From positions 1,005,001-1,069,000 of the forward strand of contig JAUTXW010001345.1 of assembly GCA_030620095.1 (NCBI GenBank): a stretch of 64,000 nt of DNA, read 5' to 3'. The stretch is from Kuschelorhynchus macadamiae (Eukaryota > Arthropoda > Insecta > Coleoptera > Curculionidae). The position numbers and the translations under genes were made by a program. Below, one piece after another: positions 38,101-53,100 of this stretch (positions are counted from its first letter, which is position 1; every line of letters begins with the position of its first letter). The notes beneath the pieces are model-generated. The model did no database searches. It saw only the letters and a list, made by a program, of their open reading frames with translations, and had not been told where the DNA came from.

Positions 38101-41100
38101 TGGTTACCTGTTCGACGTACGGTTTCCACGACAGTTTGCTATCCAAGACCACCTCGAGGTACTTGACCTCCTTTTGCAGAGCACTCCGGTGCATGGTTGG
38201 TGCAGTATATCTTGCTAAATTTCTTCTTCTAGTAAAGAGTATAAGCTCTGTCTTATCTGGATTGAGTGAGAGCCGAATCTTGTTTAACTAATCTATAAAC
38301 TACTTGCATTCTTTCGCAGACAGTCGTTACAGTGAATGTGTTTGCCTTCATATCGTAGCTTCCTCAGAAGACACCCATTACCAAGCAGGAGATGTATGAT
38401 AAGATGCAACTTCTTAGAAAGCAGCCTCCTCAGTTATTCTCTCTACGTAGAAGTACTTATTATATGGTTCTGAAGCGCAACTTCTAATCAACTAACCAGA
38501 CTATTTCCTACTCCTCTGGGCAAATAATTGCTGTTCTCGGTTTATCAAAGGCTCCTTCCACATCAAAATAGAGTGATAATGCTACCTTATCAAACATTGC
38601 CCTTTTAAATTTCTGCACTGCAGTATGAAGAGCCCTTTTAAGCATCTGTCAACCACCTTTTTTACAGTTTTCATTAGAAAAGGCTTTAAACTCATTGATC
38701 TGAAGGATTTGTGAGCGCTGTAGTCTTTCTTTTCGGCTTTCATATACTCCCAGTGCTATGCTTGCCGGAAACACCCTCACAGATCGTGGGAGTATAGTGT
38801 CCAGGCCTGCATGCAAATACTCAATTCCCTCAGCACTAGAAGCGTTTTATCAATATTTCTGTAGTTATCGATAGGTCATCGACATATCGAATAACAATAG
38901 GTAAATAAAAATATATCGACTCATCAATAGGGGTCCGATAATATCGACAGGCAGATGACATCGATAGTAATCGATAAAAGGACCGATATATTTAGAAAAG
39001 CGAAGACTTTTTTTTGCCTTTCGATAAATTTGTCTCTCAAAACCGCCTTGTGGCAAATATTAATAGGTCTTTTATAGAAACAATAACTTTTACTGTTTAG
39101 TTTGTTATTCCTTAGGTAATTTATATTATCTCAAATAGTTATTGTTTATATTTAGTTTATCCAGATCACTGATATAGAGATTAAAGATAAAAAGTCACCT
39201 TTTTAAACTAACATAATATATATGGTATTGGTGAGCCTTTCGTAGTTTCACATAAAAAAATTAAACGTTCTGAAGATAGTTAGAAAACTATCAAAACTTA
39301 AAACCTATTTTGTTAAGAAAATTGAACACTTCAAATCAGATACTACATACATTAGAAAATGTTACAGTGCAAGCAGATATTTTAAGTGACTTAGTAACAT
39401 AGCTTTGAATGTATGTCATACAAATTCTGAGATAAAGTAGTACTTCATCTTACGTGGGGCGAAATACAAGACGGAGGACCTTTTTTTTTCTTTTTTTGGT
39501 CATCAGTTTTTTATACTTAAGATCCAATGACCTTTTTTTTGTAATCATCGTTTATTAGTCCGGCTCTGACAAGATTATATGTCACAGTGTATACATTTTT
39601 ATCTTTACCTAGTGAAAGAAGACACATGTATATAAGTATTTGCCAGTATACTTGAAAATCTTCTGCCACCTCCTGAAACAGTAAAATAAAACAATTACCA
39701 TAAATGTTATCTTAAGAGTTATAAGAAGTAAGTAGGATTTGGCTTTTTGATTATTATACATATACGTACATACAAATATAGAATTTAGACCATAAGTAAT
39801 AACCAAAAACTGATTATACCCCGAATAGACGATCCACCGTTTGAAAAAAAATACCCCTTAAAAAGTTTGGAAAGGATCTATGGAGAGATTTTCTTAGGCA
39901 GGATTGCCATCCCACGGCAGCCTTCAACCTGCTGGCCGACCTTGATTCGAAGGTCTCCAGTATGTCCACGGATGGACTTTTCAAGAGGTCTAATGGACTA
40001 AGGTTTGAAAGATACTAGAAAAAGTCACTCTTGATAAAAGCTTTTGCTTCAAAAATAAATAAGGTTCGCGTTATCAAAAATTTAATTTTTTTATACAGGG
40101 GGCATAAAATCTATAAAAATGTTATTTTGCTAAGAGTAAAAAGTACACATTTTGCAAGATACGAATACAAATCTTGTTAAAAGTTTTCAAAATACATCTT
40201 ATTCAAGTGTAATTTATAAATAATACAAACATTTAATTAAGCTAAAAAGAATTAAACTAAGCAGTCCGATAAGAATATAAAAATTCCAAAATTGCACTGC
40301 CATATTCAACACATTTTTCTAATAATTTCATAGATATCTGAAAAAATTTCTATTTTCTTCCTGTGATATTGAATAGATAGCCTGGGTAATTCTGCCTTTT
40401 AGCACTTTAATTTTATTTGGTATTGGAGCAGCATAAGCAATTTGTTTTAAACGGCCCCATAAAAACATGTCGGCCATAGTTAACTCGGGGCTCCTTGGGG
40501 GTCACAAAATTGAGCTGTTCCCGAGCGCTCGCAATGTGTTGGACAATCATACTGTTAAAAATAAATGTTTGTCGAAAACTTAATTGCAAATTTTCAAATT
40601 CATTGCTAAAAAATGTATCCAGCATTTCCAAGTACGATATTCTATCGCAGGTGTTATTGTAGGAATATGCGACTATAATGCCAATCGCGCACCCCACGTT
40701 CTTTTTTTTATAATATTGTCTTCGCTTCATTATTCTAAATTCGTGATTTTCTCGAGACAAGTACCTGACGTTTTGGGATGCTGCAGTTCCATTAGTAGAA
40801 AATCTGCATTCATCAGAAAACATATAATAATCAATATTTCCACTTAAAATTTTGTCTCCTACCCACAAACAAAAATCTAGTCTGTTCGCTTCATTACCCT
40901 TTTCCAACGTATGATTAAAGTGGGGTTTGAATGGAAATATTCTATTTTCTTTTAACATTCGTCTGAATATGACTTTTTTTTCACATCGCTAAGATTTCTA
41001 AGGGGCAACACTAGAGTTTCTCTAACATACTCAAGGACTAAAACTGTGGCTGCATCGGTATGGTCATATTTCTTCTTTTTCTTTTTAAGGTCCAAAATGA

Positions 41101-44100
41101 CGCCAGTTCTTTGAAACTTTTTTATTGCGTTGCAGATTGCCATCTGAGTTATTGGTACTCTTTCAAAAGTCTCGCTAAATTGTTCCATGACGTAGCGGTA
41201 TAACACATGACGGTCCCCGTAACACTTTATTATAAAAATCCTTTGCTCAGTAGATAATTAAATGATAATTTGTGAAATAATGACATTGACAAGTACATCG
41301 TTAAGTGGCATAATTATTTTAGAAACTAGTAGGTAGTCCGATTAAACGTGTGCTTAAAAATATTTGGGACTTTAACAAGTAACGTGATAAAACTGATACT
41401 CTTAATTTTAAATCTTGTAATACAATCTTGTATTTCTGCTTGGGATTTAATTCCAAAAATATTTAATATTTGTAGTTTTATGAGTAAATTATAAAACGAG
41501 GTATGCTTTTAAACAACATTTTTGTAATTTGCATGCCACCTGTATAAAAAATTAAATTTATGGTAACGCGAACCTTATTCATTTTTGAAGAAAAAACTTA
41601 TCGAGAGTGATTTGTTTTCGTATATTACAAAATGAGACATTTTTACTCTTACACAAAGTAACATTTTTGTATTTTTTATGTCCCTTGAATAAAAAATTCA
41701 ATTTTTGATAACGCGAACTTTTCAAACAAAAATTTTTATCAAGAGTGGCTTTTTTCCGTAACTTTCAATTCTTAGTCCATTAGACCTCTTGGTAAAGTCC
41801 ATCCGCGGCCAAACTGTATAGATCTAAATCGTGCTTCTGGAATCATGCACCAAGTATTTCTACATATAGGGTGTTCTTTAATGATATATAAATATTTAAG
41901 GGTATAATTCTATATGAAATTAATGATAGTTTTCTTTATAAACTATAACAAAAATGTTCCGTTTCGAAAATACGGAATTAGGAAAAAAAATGAATTAATA
42001 TTATCGACACCGTTTGAGATATACGTATATCTAGTCAACTTGGAATATGTCATTTGCGTTATACATTTGACATTTTCAAGTAAGTCTCTGCCATCCAAAT
42101 CTGTTCCATGTAAATATCTTATTTTACAATCTTGTTAAAAATGGTCAGATATTCAAATATGTAAATGGCCGAAATTAATGAAAGGCCACCCTCGCCTACG
42201 ATAACGCAGACCAAGCCAGACATATTTATCACCAGAGATATTCCAAGTCAAACCAAATATTCATCGTTCTTGAAACTAGTAGCGTCTGGAAAGGCACATC
42301 TGAAGGGAGAGGGACCCTAAACGAGTGCGAGGAATATCGCTAAAATATTTGCCACCAAATTGTTTAGAGAATTTTAGTGGATTTTTTATTATATCTGTAC
42401 TATATTCTAAGAGTACAGGCATTACTTTACAGAGATTTTCCAAATATGTGACTTTTTGTCAGTGATATATTCATAATGTTGCACAAAATCCACAATTTGA
42501 ACGGCACATCCTGTTCGCGGGCGAAGGAACTTTTTTCAAGAAATGCCATTCAAAATTTCGGTAATAATGAGCATTTGAGCGGACGACAATTCCTATGTCT
42601 TAACCGAAATTAGTTTTCAATATCAATTTTTCAGTTAACTATCTTACCGCAATTTACTTCAAGAACAATAATTTGCCTTTGCTGCTGAGTATCTTTGGTT
42701 AGCAATAAGAAATCAAATTTGGTACATGCACGATGGTGCCCCAGGACATTTCAGTGTAATGGTTCGTAATTATTTATAAACTGTTTATTCAAATCACGGT
42801 ATTTGCCACGGTGGGCCTCAAGAATGGCAACCAAGGTCCCCCGACCTCAATATCTTAGATTTTTTTGTTGGGCTATGATGAAACGCTGGTGTGCACAAGT
42901 CCCATTAACACTGTAGTGAAATTAAAAGAAAGAATAGTTACAGCATGTGATAGAATACAAAATACTCCGGAAATATTTAAACGAGTGCGCAATTTCATGA
43001 GAAATCAATATTATTCTATGGCCATCCAGATTTTAATTTATTCCAAATTGATTTTAGGGATAACTAACTCTCCACACGGATTAAAAATTGTTCTATGTAC
43101 ATTTTAAGTTGTTTGGAAAATTATCCGTCAAGAAAATTAATTACTTTATGTGGTTTATTCTAAGGTGCTTTAACGATTATGTGGCCAGCTAGCGATCTAA
43201 CCAAAATATTATAAATAATTAACAAAAAATCTATTATAATGTATTTTTATACAAAATTTAATTATGTTTAGCTATATTTTGTATTAATAACTGTTTTACT
43301 ACGGTAGGGATTACGTTTGGCTAATATTAAAAAAAACCAAAACAAATTGTTTCTAAATAATCGATTTTCGATTCAGTATGATAGTCTAAAAATAGAAACA
43401 CACAGACTTTAATGAATGTTTGATACTTACAACGAAAAAATCTCTAAGGCCCGTTTTGGTGAAAAATTTGTCTATTGCTGTCTTTTCGTTCGATCGTAGA
43501 CATCTGTTGAAAAACTCTTTACTACAAGAAACAAAACAGATTAAAACACAGCCTAAACATATGTGACTCTAATATACTTACTATCCTTTATAATTAGAAC
43601 AATTGTTTGTACAATATCTGTCGTATAATTTCGGTTGTGTTGGTTTGTAATAGACTAGATGGTAGCTGAAAATAATATTTATATACATATTAGTATTTTC
43701 ACTTTATTAAAAATTCTGTTCTGATAACTGAGAAAAAAAAAAGGTTTCTTGTTTCTAATTTCGTTTTTTTGCGATTCTGAGAGCAAATTGATAGAGTAAA
43801 ATGTCAATTTTGCTCCCTAGGGAAAAAATTAGTTTCTCAAAACAATAGATTTTCGTAAAACTGGAGAGGAAAATAGTAGGTACATTATAGTACATAACTA
43901 GGGACTAAAGTGGCTCATTTAATCCCGCGAAGCGATTGAGGCGCTTTAGTCCCGCGATATACAGTGTGGTCATTTAAGTGTGCAATATATGGGATTTTTT
44001 TTATTAACTACACAATAAAAATAAAAATATTGCCAAAAGTTGGTGGGTCCTCGATAATCGTATAAAGTGTACTTAGAATGGTTGCAAGTTAGACAGCATA

Positions 44101-47100
44101 CAGGGTAGGTCAAAAAATATTAAAATCATGCGAGAGTGAAGTAGTCTTATTTCAAAAGATTCAGCAAAATGTTATTAAGAAAAGTTGTTTAGCATCAAAA
44201 GTTATGCCTAGATACCAAAATATAGCCTCCTGAGAAAAAAATTTTTTTTTGGAAAAAATCGTTTTTAAAAAATTGATTTTTTTGATAATTATCAACTTGA
44301 ACTCCGTTCAAATTTAAGTATACTTGTAAAATTAACTTGGATTTTTAATTTTTTAGGGAATCACAAACTTCAGGTTTGTTGCAACGATATTAAACACAAC
44401 TTTATCGCCAATATTCTTTTTAAGAAGATGAAACATTTGTCAAGAAAATATGCTCATTAAAAAACTTTCATTTGAAGTGCAAAATTATAAAATTGTGATT
44501 AAATAACTGTACACATTAATTGACAAACCGGAAATCCTATACTAAGATAATCGCGGATACCCATGGAAAAAAACAAATGAGGGTTAGAAGTAAAAATTAT
44601 GACAGTTCGGTGGCATTAATATTTTATTTTAGAAGAACAATTATATTATTACATATTAACTTTATTTGATTTAAAATGCCTCCTCCAAGACAATTAACGC
44701 TAGTCGAGAAGGCACAATTAGTTTTGATATATGGGGATTATTATAAAACAAAGCGTGACGCAGCAGATATTTTCAATGAACGACATCCAGACAAACAATT
44801 TCACTACTCAACTGTAAGTAGAATTTTAATAAACTTCAAACAGACAGGATCTTTAGACCATAAATATACAAATGAACGTGCCAAAATTGTTTGTACTGAA
44901 GAAAATCAATTAGCGGTACTTCAGTCAGTTGTTGAAAACCCTAGAAGATCCACCCAAGAAGTTTCTGCTTATACGGGTATTAAAACAAGCTCTGTTAAGA
45001 GCATTCTCCAGAAAAACAAGTTTCATGCTTATAGCCCAATGTTTATTTGCACGTTTCAAGAACGACAAAATGGGACTGTCTCTTCCCAAAATTGTAGTGG
45101 TCGGACGCAAATCCAAATTTTGTTATTGACCATAGAATAATAATACTGGTTATTACCAAAAAACAAACGTATGGTGCGGTATTATCAACGAAAAATTATT
45201 GGGTCCGTTTTTTTGTCGCCGAAACTGGTGATACCTATTTACAGTTTCTGAAAACGAAATATCGGATTTTTTGGACAATATACCTTTACGTATACGTATA
45301 CGGTATAAATTATGGTTTGTACATGATGGATGTCCCGCTCATTCTACTAGAAATGTTTCTGAATGGTTAAATGGGAAATTTGGTACTAAATGGTTAGGAC
45401 GAAATACCGATCCACGGTGGCCTCCTCGTTCCCCAGATCTTACCCCATTACATTTTTTATGGGGATACTTAAAGCAAAATGTTTACAAGGATCGACCATT
45501 TAATAATGTTGAGGAACTTGAAAATTCGATTCGTTTCTATAGCAGAAATATTCCAGCAAATATCTTGCGATCTACTTTTAGGGAATTTTATGACCGGACA
45601 ATTAGATGCATTGAACGAGAAGGTGGGCACACAGAAACGCTTAGATAATTTTAATTTTTTTATGTACCTCCTTAAATGTTTTTTTACGTCATGCTGATTT
45701 GTTAATTGTTAAGTTATAATAAACATGTTTGGTAAAACTAGTGGTATCACATTCAATTAGATCTCGATGCGTTTGATTTTTTGTTAATATTAATTGACAT
45801 TAATTCACTTTTAGCCCTCATTTGTTTTTTCAAGGATTTCCAGTTTGTCAATTATGTGTACAGTTCTTTAACAAATATTTGAAATGAAAATTTTGCACTT
45901 CAAATGAAAGTTTTTTAATGTGCATATTTTCTTCAGAAATGTTTCATCTTGTTAAAAAGAATATTAACGAAATTTCCAAGTTGTGTTTAATATCGTTGCA
46001 ACCAAATTGAAGTTTGTGATTCCCTAAAAAATTAAAAATCCAAGTTAATTAAAGTATACTTAAATATGGACGGAGTTATGCGAATCTGATCTAATTTTGA
46101 TTAAACAATGAAAGTGTGTATGATAATTATCAAAAAAATCAATTTTTCAAACACTTTTTTGATTTTTTCCAAAAAATTTTTTTTCTCACGAGGCTATATT
46201 TTGGTATCCAAGCATAACTTTTGATGCTAAACAACTTTTCTTAATAACATTTTGCTGAATCCTTCGAAATAAGGGTACTTTACTCTTGCATGATTTTAAT
46301 ATTTTTTGACCTACCCTGTATGCTGTTTGACTTGCAACCATTCTAAGTACACTTTATATGATTATCGAGGACGCACCAGCTTTTGGCAATATTTTTATTT
46401 TGATTGTGTAGTTAATAAAAAATAATCTCATATGTTGCACACTTTAATGGCCACACTTTATACATAATTTTTTGCACTTTCGGAAACAATATTACTAAAT
46501 AATGTAATGTACCTAATGCAAATTTATAACGTGACAAAATATTGCAGGTAACAGATACACATTTGATTAGTGCGCTTTGAAATAATGAAGCCACGTAATT
46601 ACAACATAAATAAAATTTCGTGGCTATAAATCGAAATTAAAACTTTTGATTCAAAAAAAGCAGCTGAAGAGGCGCTAGAAGATATTTTGCTGTCCAAATC
46701 AAGGAAAATATATGAATGGCAATATCAGAGATTTGTAAGATGGTGCTCTGAGCGAAACGTGGAAAATTTCAACAAAGATTCGGTACTTGAGTTTTTCACA
46801 AAGAAATGTAAGACTTTATCCCCTTCGACTCTTTGGGCACATTATTCTATGCCGATGACTATGCTCAACATTAAAAATAATCGATATTAGCAAATTTCAC
46901 AAGCTAATTGTCCTGCTGAAAAAAAGAAACGAAGTCAAAAAAAGCCAAGTAACCAGGTTCACGAATTTTTAATGGATGCTCCAGACAACCAGTTTTCAAT
47001 GATGAAGATAGTCATTATGTTTGGTGTAGTAGGTGCCTGTAGAGGTAAGGAGTTAGTTGAGTTGACGGTGGGAGATGATTTGGATCACTCAATTATAATT

Positions 47101-50100
47101 AATATTAAAAATACCAAAAACAAAATTAGAAATTTCATTCTTAAAAATTCAGGTAGCAATAAGTCTGTCAACTTTACTGTAATCTGCCGCAAGTATACGG
47201 CTTTAAGAAAAGCTGGGGCTCCTAATTTGCGATTTTTCGTTCGTTACAACAACAATCAATGTACTACGTAGCCAGTTGATAAAAATACGTTTGCTAAGCT
47301 ACCCCAAAAAGTGGCAGCATTCTTGAATCTGCCAAATCCGTCATTATATACTGGACATTGTTTTCGACCAACATCTGCCTCTTTATTAGCTGAAGCTGGT
47401 GTATCTGTGGATGATTTAAAAAGACATGGAGAATGGAAATCGGCAGCCTTCGCCGAGAGGTACATCGGAAAAAACTCCGTAAATAAAAAAACTATAGCCG
47501 AAATAGCCGAAAAAATTTTTGGACATGGTGATGTAAAAACATTCCAAGTTGGAGCTTCAAGAACCCTTCCAGACAAGGTTCTAACGAAGTTTTTAGAACT
47601 GTCTCATGTACTTCTACAAGTAGGAGTATTGAACATACTGTCGACGAAACAAATCGATTAATTAAAATTGTAAATTGTACCAATGTAAATATTCATCTAA
47701 ATATAAATAAATACATTTGTTCCCTTTAACCCTTTTTTAATTATATGTTGCTAAGATACATTTTAGTCCCTTGGGACTAAACGAACCTCTTTAGTTCCTG
47801 TTAGGCGGGACTAAAGGATATACTTTAGTCTCGAGAGTACAAAAACCTGTTTTCTACTCGCACATGATGTCAAGTATTTAGAAAAATATCACTTGAGTAT
47901 TTTTTTCTTATTCTATGTATAATGTTTAACTCTATAAAGTCCCATGACACAAGCAACAAAATGAAGTCACACAATGTATGTCAAAGATTCCAATCTGGCC
48001 TCGCATTTGCCAATCATAGTGATTTGGGGTTGTTGCATTGCTCGAAACTGTAAAAAAATATCTATATGCCTCAGGGCTAATGCGATTTTCGCCCTTATAC
48101 TCTACAGGTTCTTGGGCAAACTTCACCCTTAGGATTAAAAGTTTAGCAACGGTTGCACAAAATTAAATTGCTGTTTAGAGTATTTAACAGAGCTTTCGGA
48201 TTTGACAAGTTACTTATAGCAATCTAGAAACACGATGTCAAATCTGACATTCCGTTAAACATTCTAAACTTTAATTCAGCTTTCCGCAACTGACCATATC
48301 TCTGTTATTTCCTTCATCCTGTTTATTGCGACATTGATTTTAAGCAAAATACTCCTAATTTACCTTCCAAAATTGTTTTCATCCATCGTTTCGTAACAAT
48401 GTTGCAACTCTTTGATTCTACGGGTGTCTCCACACACAGTCCCGCAGTTGTCATAGCCGTGGATAACTCTTCTGATATCTCCATGGTAAACACAATAGCC
48501 AATAAGGCAACACTAAAAAATTACACAGGAATATGTAAGCGCCCACAAAAGTTCCGACGGCTAATTTAACCTCTCAAATCTCAATATGTATTAATACTAT
48601 TTTAAAAAATGACTATACAGAACATATCCATATTTTTACTTCCGTCGCAAAAGGGAAGTATTGTAATAGTGAAAAAATTACTCTTTTTTACAGATAGAGT
48701 CGTTAGATGCCAAAAAACATGTTGTCTCAATTCCGTCGGTCTGTCGGTCTGTATGTTCGCGGCATAGCTCAAAAAAGCAAGGGTCATAAAGAGATGAAAT
48801 AGTTACATTTTGGTAAAAAGTCAATATGCTATGAAGCCAAGATGGCGCAACAAAATGCCGGCCTGGTGAAATGTTAAAAAGTTATTACTCAAAAAATAAG
48901 TATCCAATTTACCTGAAATTTTGCAGGAGAATCAAATAGCGGAACAAAATGGCTACTTAATAAAATATTTAAAAATCGACATGAAAAACTACTTATTAGA
49001 TTGATTTCAAATTTTGTGGAATGTGTGGCGGAAAAAAATGGAAGCTAAATAAAATGTTTAAAAATCAGCATAAAAAATTTCCTTATTCAATTGACTTCAA
49101 ATACCAATTCAACATGGGGGAACAAAATGGGTGGTTTTAAAAAAATTAGTATAAAAACTACTATTATGCCCTAACTTCTAGTGTGGCATAGATATACACT
49201 GCTAAAGTAATGGTACTAAAAGAAATTTTGCTAAACAGTATATGTAAATGTGTTAATAAATGACTATGTGAGGAACTAAATTTTTGCCACACTTTACTAT
49301 TCTTAAAAACAGAAAATAACTGTGCAAAAAAATATATATAATGTGCTATTAGAAGTAATGGAGTAAATTGCGTTTTTTATAATTAAAAAAAATTAAAAAT
49401 TCTGTTATTACCCAAAACAATTTTTAAATAGAAGTGTTTTAAAAAATAAGAAAATAGGTTCGTTTTAACCAAATATTTTATAAAAAGTATTTTTCCATGA
49501 AGCGGCAATGTCGAATTTTCAAAAAATGGCTGTCTATCCGGCATTTTAAAAAGAAAAGTTAGGTTGTGATATATCGCTGAAAAGCTAGTTTTTAAGCTGA
49601 ATACGATAGTCGGTAAATATACAGGCTTCTATTTAAAATTAAAAACAGTATGTTCACTTCCGGTGAAACACAAAGGTCCCCCCAAAATTTGTTTGAGCCT
49701 TACTTGCTTCCCAAAAAATAATTCTCGATCTTCTACGTCCCTAAAACCGTGTTTAGTACATACTTACCAACGCTGTCAGGAATGACAGAAACAGTACAAA
49801 GAAGCATACATCGGTGGGTTTTCGGTTGCTAGTATTCATATCGGTAGCATCATAGCTACAGCTCCTTCTTTTTTGGCATTCTTCAAGCTGAAAACCAAAA
49901 GAAACCATATTATATACTAGCATACTAAAAGATTAATGAGCTAAAATTGTAGCTGCATCGTTATAGTCATATTTCTTCTATTTCTTTTTAAGGTCCAAAA
50001 CAAAACGAGTTCTTTGGAACTTTTTATTATTAAATCTTGTATTTCTGCTTAAGGTTTAATTCAAAACATATTTAATATTTGTACTTTTGAGAGAAAATTA

Positions 50101-53100
50101 TAAACGAGGTATGCTTTTTACGCAAAACAATATTTTTGTATTTTTCATATCCCTGCCTTTTATCAAAAGTAACTTTTTTTTCTTAGGCAAAATAACATTT
50201 TTATATTTTTATGCTGTATAAAAAATTAAGGGCCTGCACGCAGTAATATGGATCATTTGCAAGCCTTCTGCCGCTGCAATATTATGTTAAAACTATAAGA
50301 GATTTGTATTAGCTTCAATGTGATTTTAATAGAGAAATATGTATAGTTGGGCGCTAAAGGCGAATTTTTATGAAAAAATCAATTCTAGAGTTATAAAATA
50401 AAAGTAGATTTGTCCATTTTCGACCATTTTTTGACCACTTTTTGACGCACATGCCTTCGCATATAATTTTTTTCCACAAAATGGCTCTTCACCGCCTTAC
50501 ATGATGCTTTGTCCACATAACTGCAAAATTTGAAATTGGAAATCGTACTCATGTCTTTGTATTTCTACAGCGCGTGAACCCTTTTGAACCCATTTTTAAC
50601 CGAAATGTAATTTAAATTACCTACCATAACACATTTTTTTGAGGTCGGACGTGCAGGAAGATTTTTTTTTAATGCATATGTACCGTTTCGTCTTACTTTC
50701 AACTCGACTAAACCTTGTCGCTAGTTTTTCACTTTTTGCGTGCAGTTCTCCCTTAACGCGAATCTTATTCATTTTTCAAGCAGAAACTGAGTGACTCTTT
50801 TTCGTATTTTTCAATTTTTAGTCCATTAGACCGTCCTTCCACGGACATACTGCATATGATTCACCGCACTAACAAGAGATTTGATAATTCAGTTCTTTGG
50901 ATCACTAATTGGGTGTGGCTTGGTTTTAGTCAACAAGCTCCTAAGTGTATTTACGAATTTGAACGCTGTTTTGATTTCATTTGTTATAGAAGAACTTGCT
51001 GACTGGTCTGCTGGTCTTCAATTGGGCGTAAATCGTCCTCTCTTGACATTTAGAAATTGGGTTAAGAATCGATTTTTTTGAATAAACAGTCTGCAGGAAA
51101 TATTTTTTAATATTTCTGATTTCCGCATCCAAGGAGGGCTGATCGGTGCTACTGCTCGATTATACAGTGTGTCCAAGATTGGGGGTGCATGCATTGGTGT
51201 CAATTAGAAATAGAGAAACAGTTAAATGTAGAAAGTCTTGCACTGTTTAATTGCCAACTCAATGTCATTTGCAGAATCACCCTAACTTTTTTAGTCTTTA
51301 AGTTATTTTACAAGCATCTTTTTCTGTAGACCTTAATTGTGTACTCAGATTTTGGTCCAGTTTCCATTTCATGGAGCCATCATCAACTTTGTTTTTTTTA
51401 TGGGCGCCATTTTGAAGTTTTCCGTATTAGATTGATCTTTTTAACCTTTAACTGGTGACCCTGGGTCAGAATGACCCGCCAATATTTATTTCCACCCCTC
51501 CCACCGCAGCCGCACGTATTAGAATTCTAATACCCTACGTATATTAGTGCCAGTACACCTTCGACCGTTAGACGGTATAGTCAGCAGAGTGCGCGTTTTG
51601 TGTGTTTTATAACTTACGATAAATTAGCGTTCGGGTCATTCTGATCCAGGGTCACCAGTTACGTTGAATATTCCAGAAATGGCTTCTAGTCGTAAAACAG
51701 TCAAATTTGGTGATCCAGATTTTGAGAAGACTTTAGAAACTTGGAATCAAGAAATAGAGAGTGATTTTAGTGATGCCGAAAACGATTTGGTCGAAAGTGA
51801 TCACAATACAGACTCTGAAATTGAGATATCTGAATCCGATTCCATCACGGGGGAACAGGAAAATGAAAACGAGGAAAGTGAAAACGAAGATTCAGGTAGG
51901 TGATTTCTTTTGTTGCAAAAAAAACAAATGTATTCATTTTTTTTTATCTTTTTAGGTACTCATGCTAGAGCCTACTACGGAAAGAACCGTTTTAAATGGG
52001 CCAAAGATGCACCAGTTGTTAGGCGTACACCTCATCATAATATAATATCTCATCTTCCCGGTTTAAAAGGAGACTTACGAGTAAAATGCCAAAATATGTT
52101 ACCGCATGAAATATGGAAGCTATTTATAACTGAAGAGATGTTGCAGGAGATATTAACTCATACCAATAATAAGTTATCTACCGTTAGGTCTCGTTATAGG
52201 GACCAAACTAGGCCTAAACTTCAGGACTTGATTATTACCGAATTAGAAGCCTTCTTTGGACTCTTGTACGCGTCCTCAATTTTTAAATCAAATCACGAAG
52301 ACCTAAGTTCCCTTTTTGCAAGTGATGGATATGGAAGGGATAATTTTAGAGCCACAATGTCACTAAAAAGAATGTTGGTTATTCTTACAGTCTTGAGGTT
52401 CGATGATGTGACTACTAGAAATGAGAGAAAGCAAGAAGATCCTTTAGCTCCGATATCATCAATTTTCAATCAATTTACCGAGAATTGTCAAAAAAACTAT
52501 ACTGTTGGTGAGTACGTATGCATTGACGAGATGTTGGTTGGATTCCGTGGGCACTGTAAATTTAGAATGTATATGAAAACTAAACCTCGAAAATACGGTT
52601 TAAAGATACAGGCCTTGACAGATGCACGAACAAATTATTTTTGCAATGGTTACGTTTACACTGGAAAAGGAAGTGATGGAAAAACGTTGTCTGTAGAAGA
52701 ACTTCGTCGATTTTCTATTCCAGCTCAATCGGTTTTGCGATTGTGCAAACCAATAGAGAATACAAATAGGAATATCACGGCGGATAATTGGTTTACTTCC
52801 ATAGAGCTTGTCCAAGAGCTTCGAAAAAGAGGTTTGACATACGTTGGAACTATAAGGAAAAACAAGAGAGAAATACCCCCGTCATTTTTGCCTAATAAAT
52901 CAAGGGAAGCTGGGTCCTCTGTTTATGGATTTACAAAAGAAATCTCTCTTGTGTGCTTCGTACCAAAGAAGAACAGAGCAGTGTTATTGGTATCTAGTAT
53001 GCATCATTCAGAATCAACCTCCAAAGAAACAGGGAAACCAGAAATTATTGATTTTTATAATTGTACCAAAGGTGGGGTAGATGAATTAGACAAAAAATGT

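Larger units (their letters stand above)
43905..47850. mobile_element. Crypton-1, interrupted by mariner C
   Basis: Encodes a tyrosine recombinase (46630-47661). Both ends carry copies of the 9-mer GGGACTAAA or its complement TTTAGTCCC: 43911, 43945 on the left; 47762, 47773, 47807 (and a variant at 47824) on the right. These look like subterminal recombinase-binding repeats. Exact ends are not defined because Cryptons lack inverted repeats. Confidence 0.7.

Noticed and set aside
47932..48126. Candidate extra Ctl1 exon between exons 3 and 4
   Set aside because: In the phase required by exon 3 it meets a stop, and no donor site fits; left as an unexplained ORF.
50881..51081. 66-codon hydrophobic ORF
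   Set aside because: Non-ATG start and no recognisable family; likely transposon debris.
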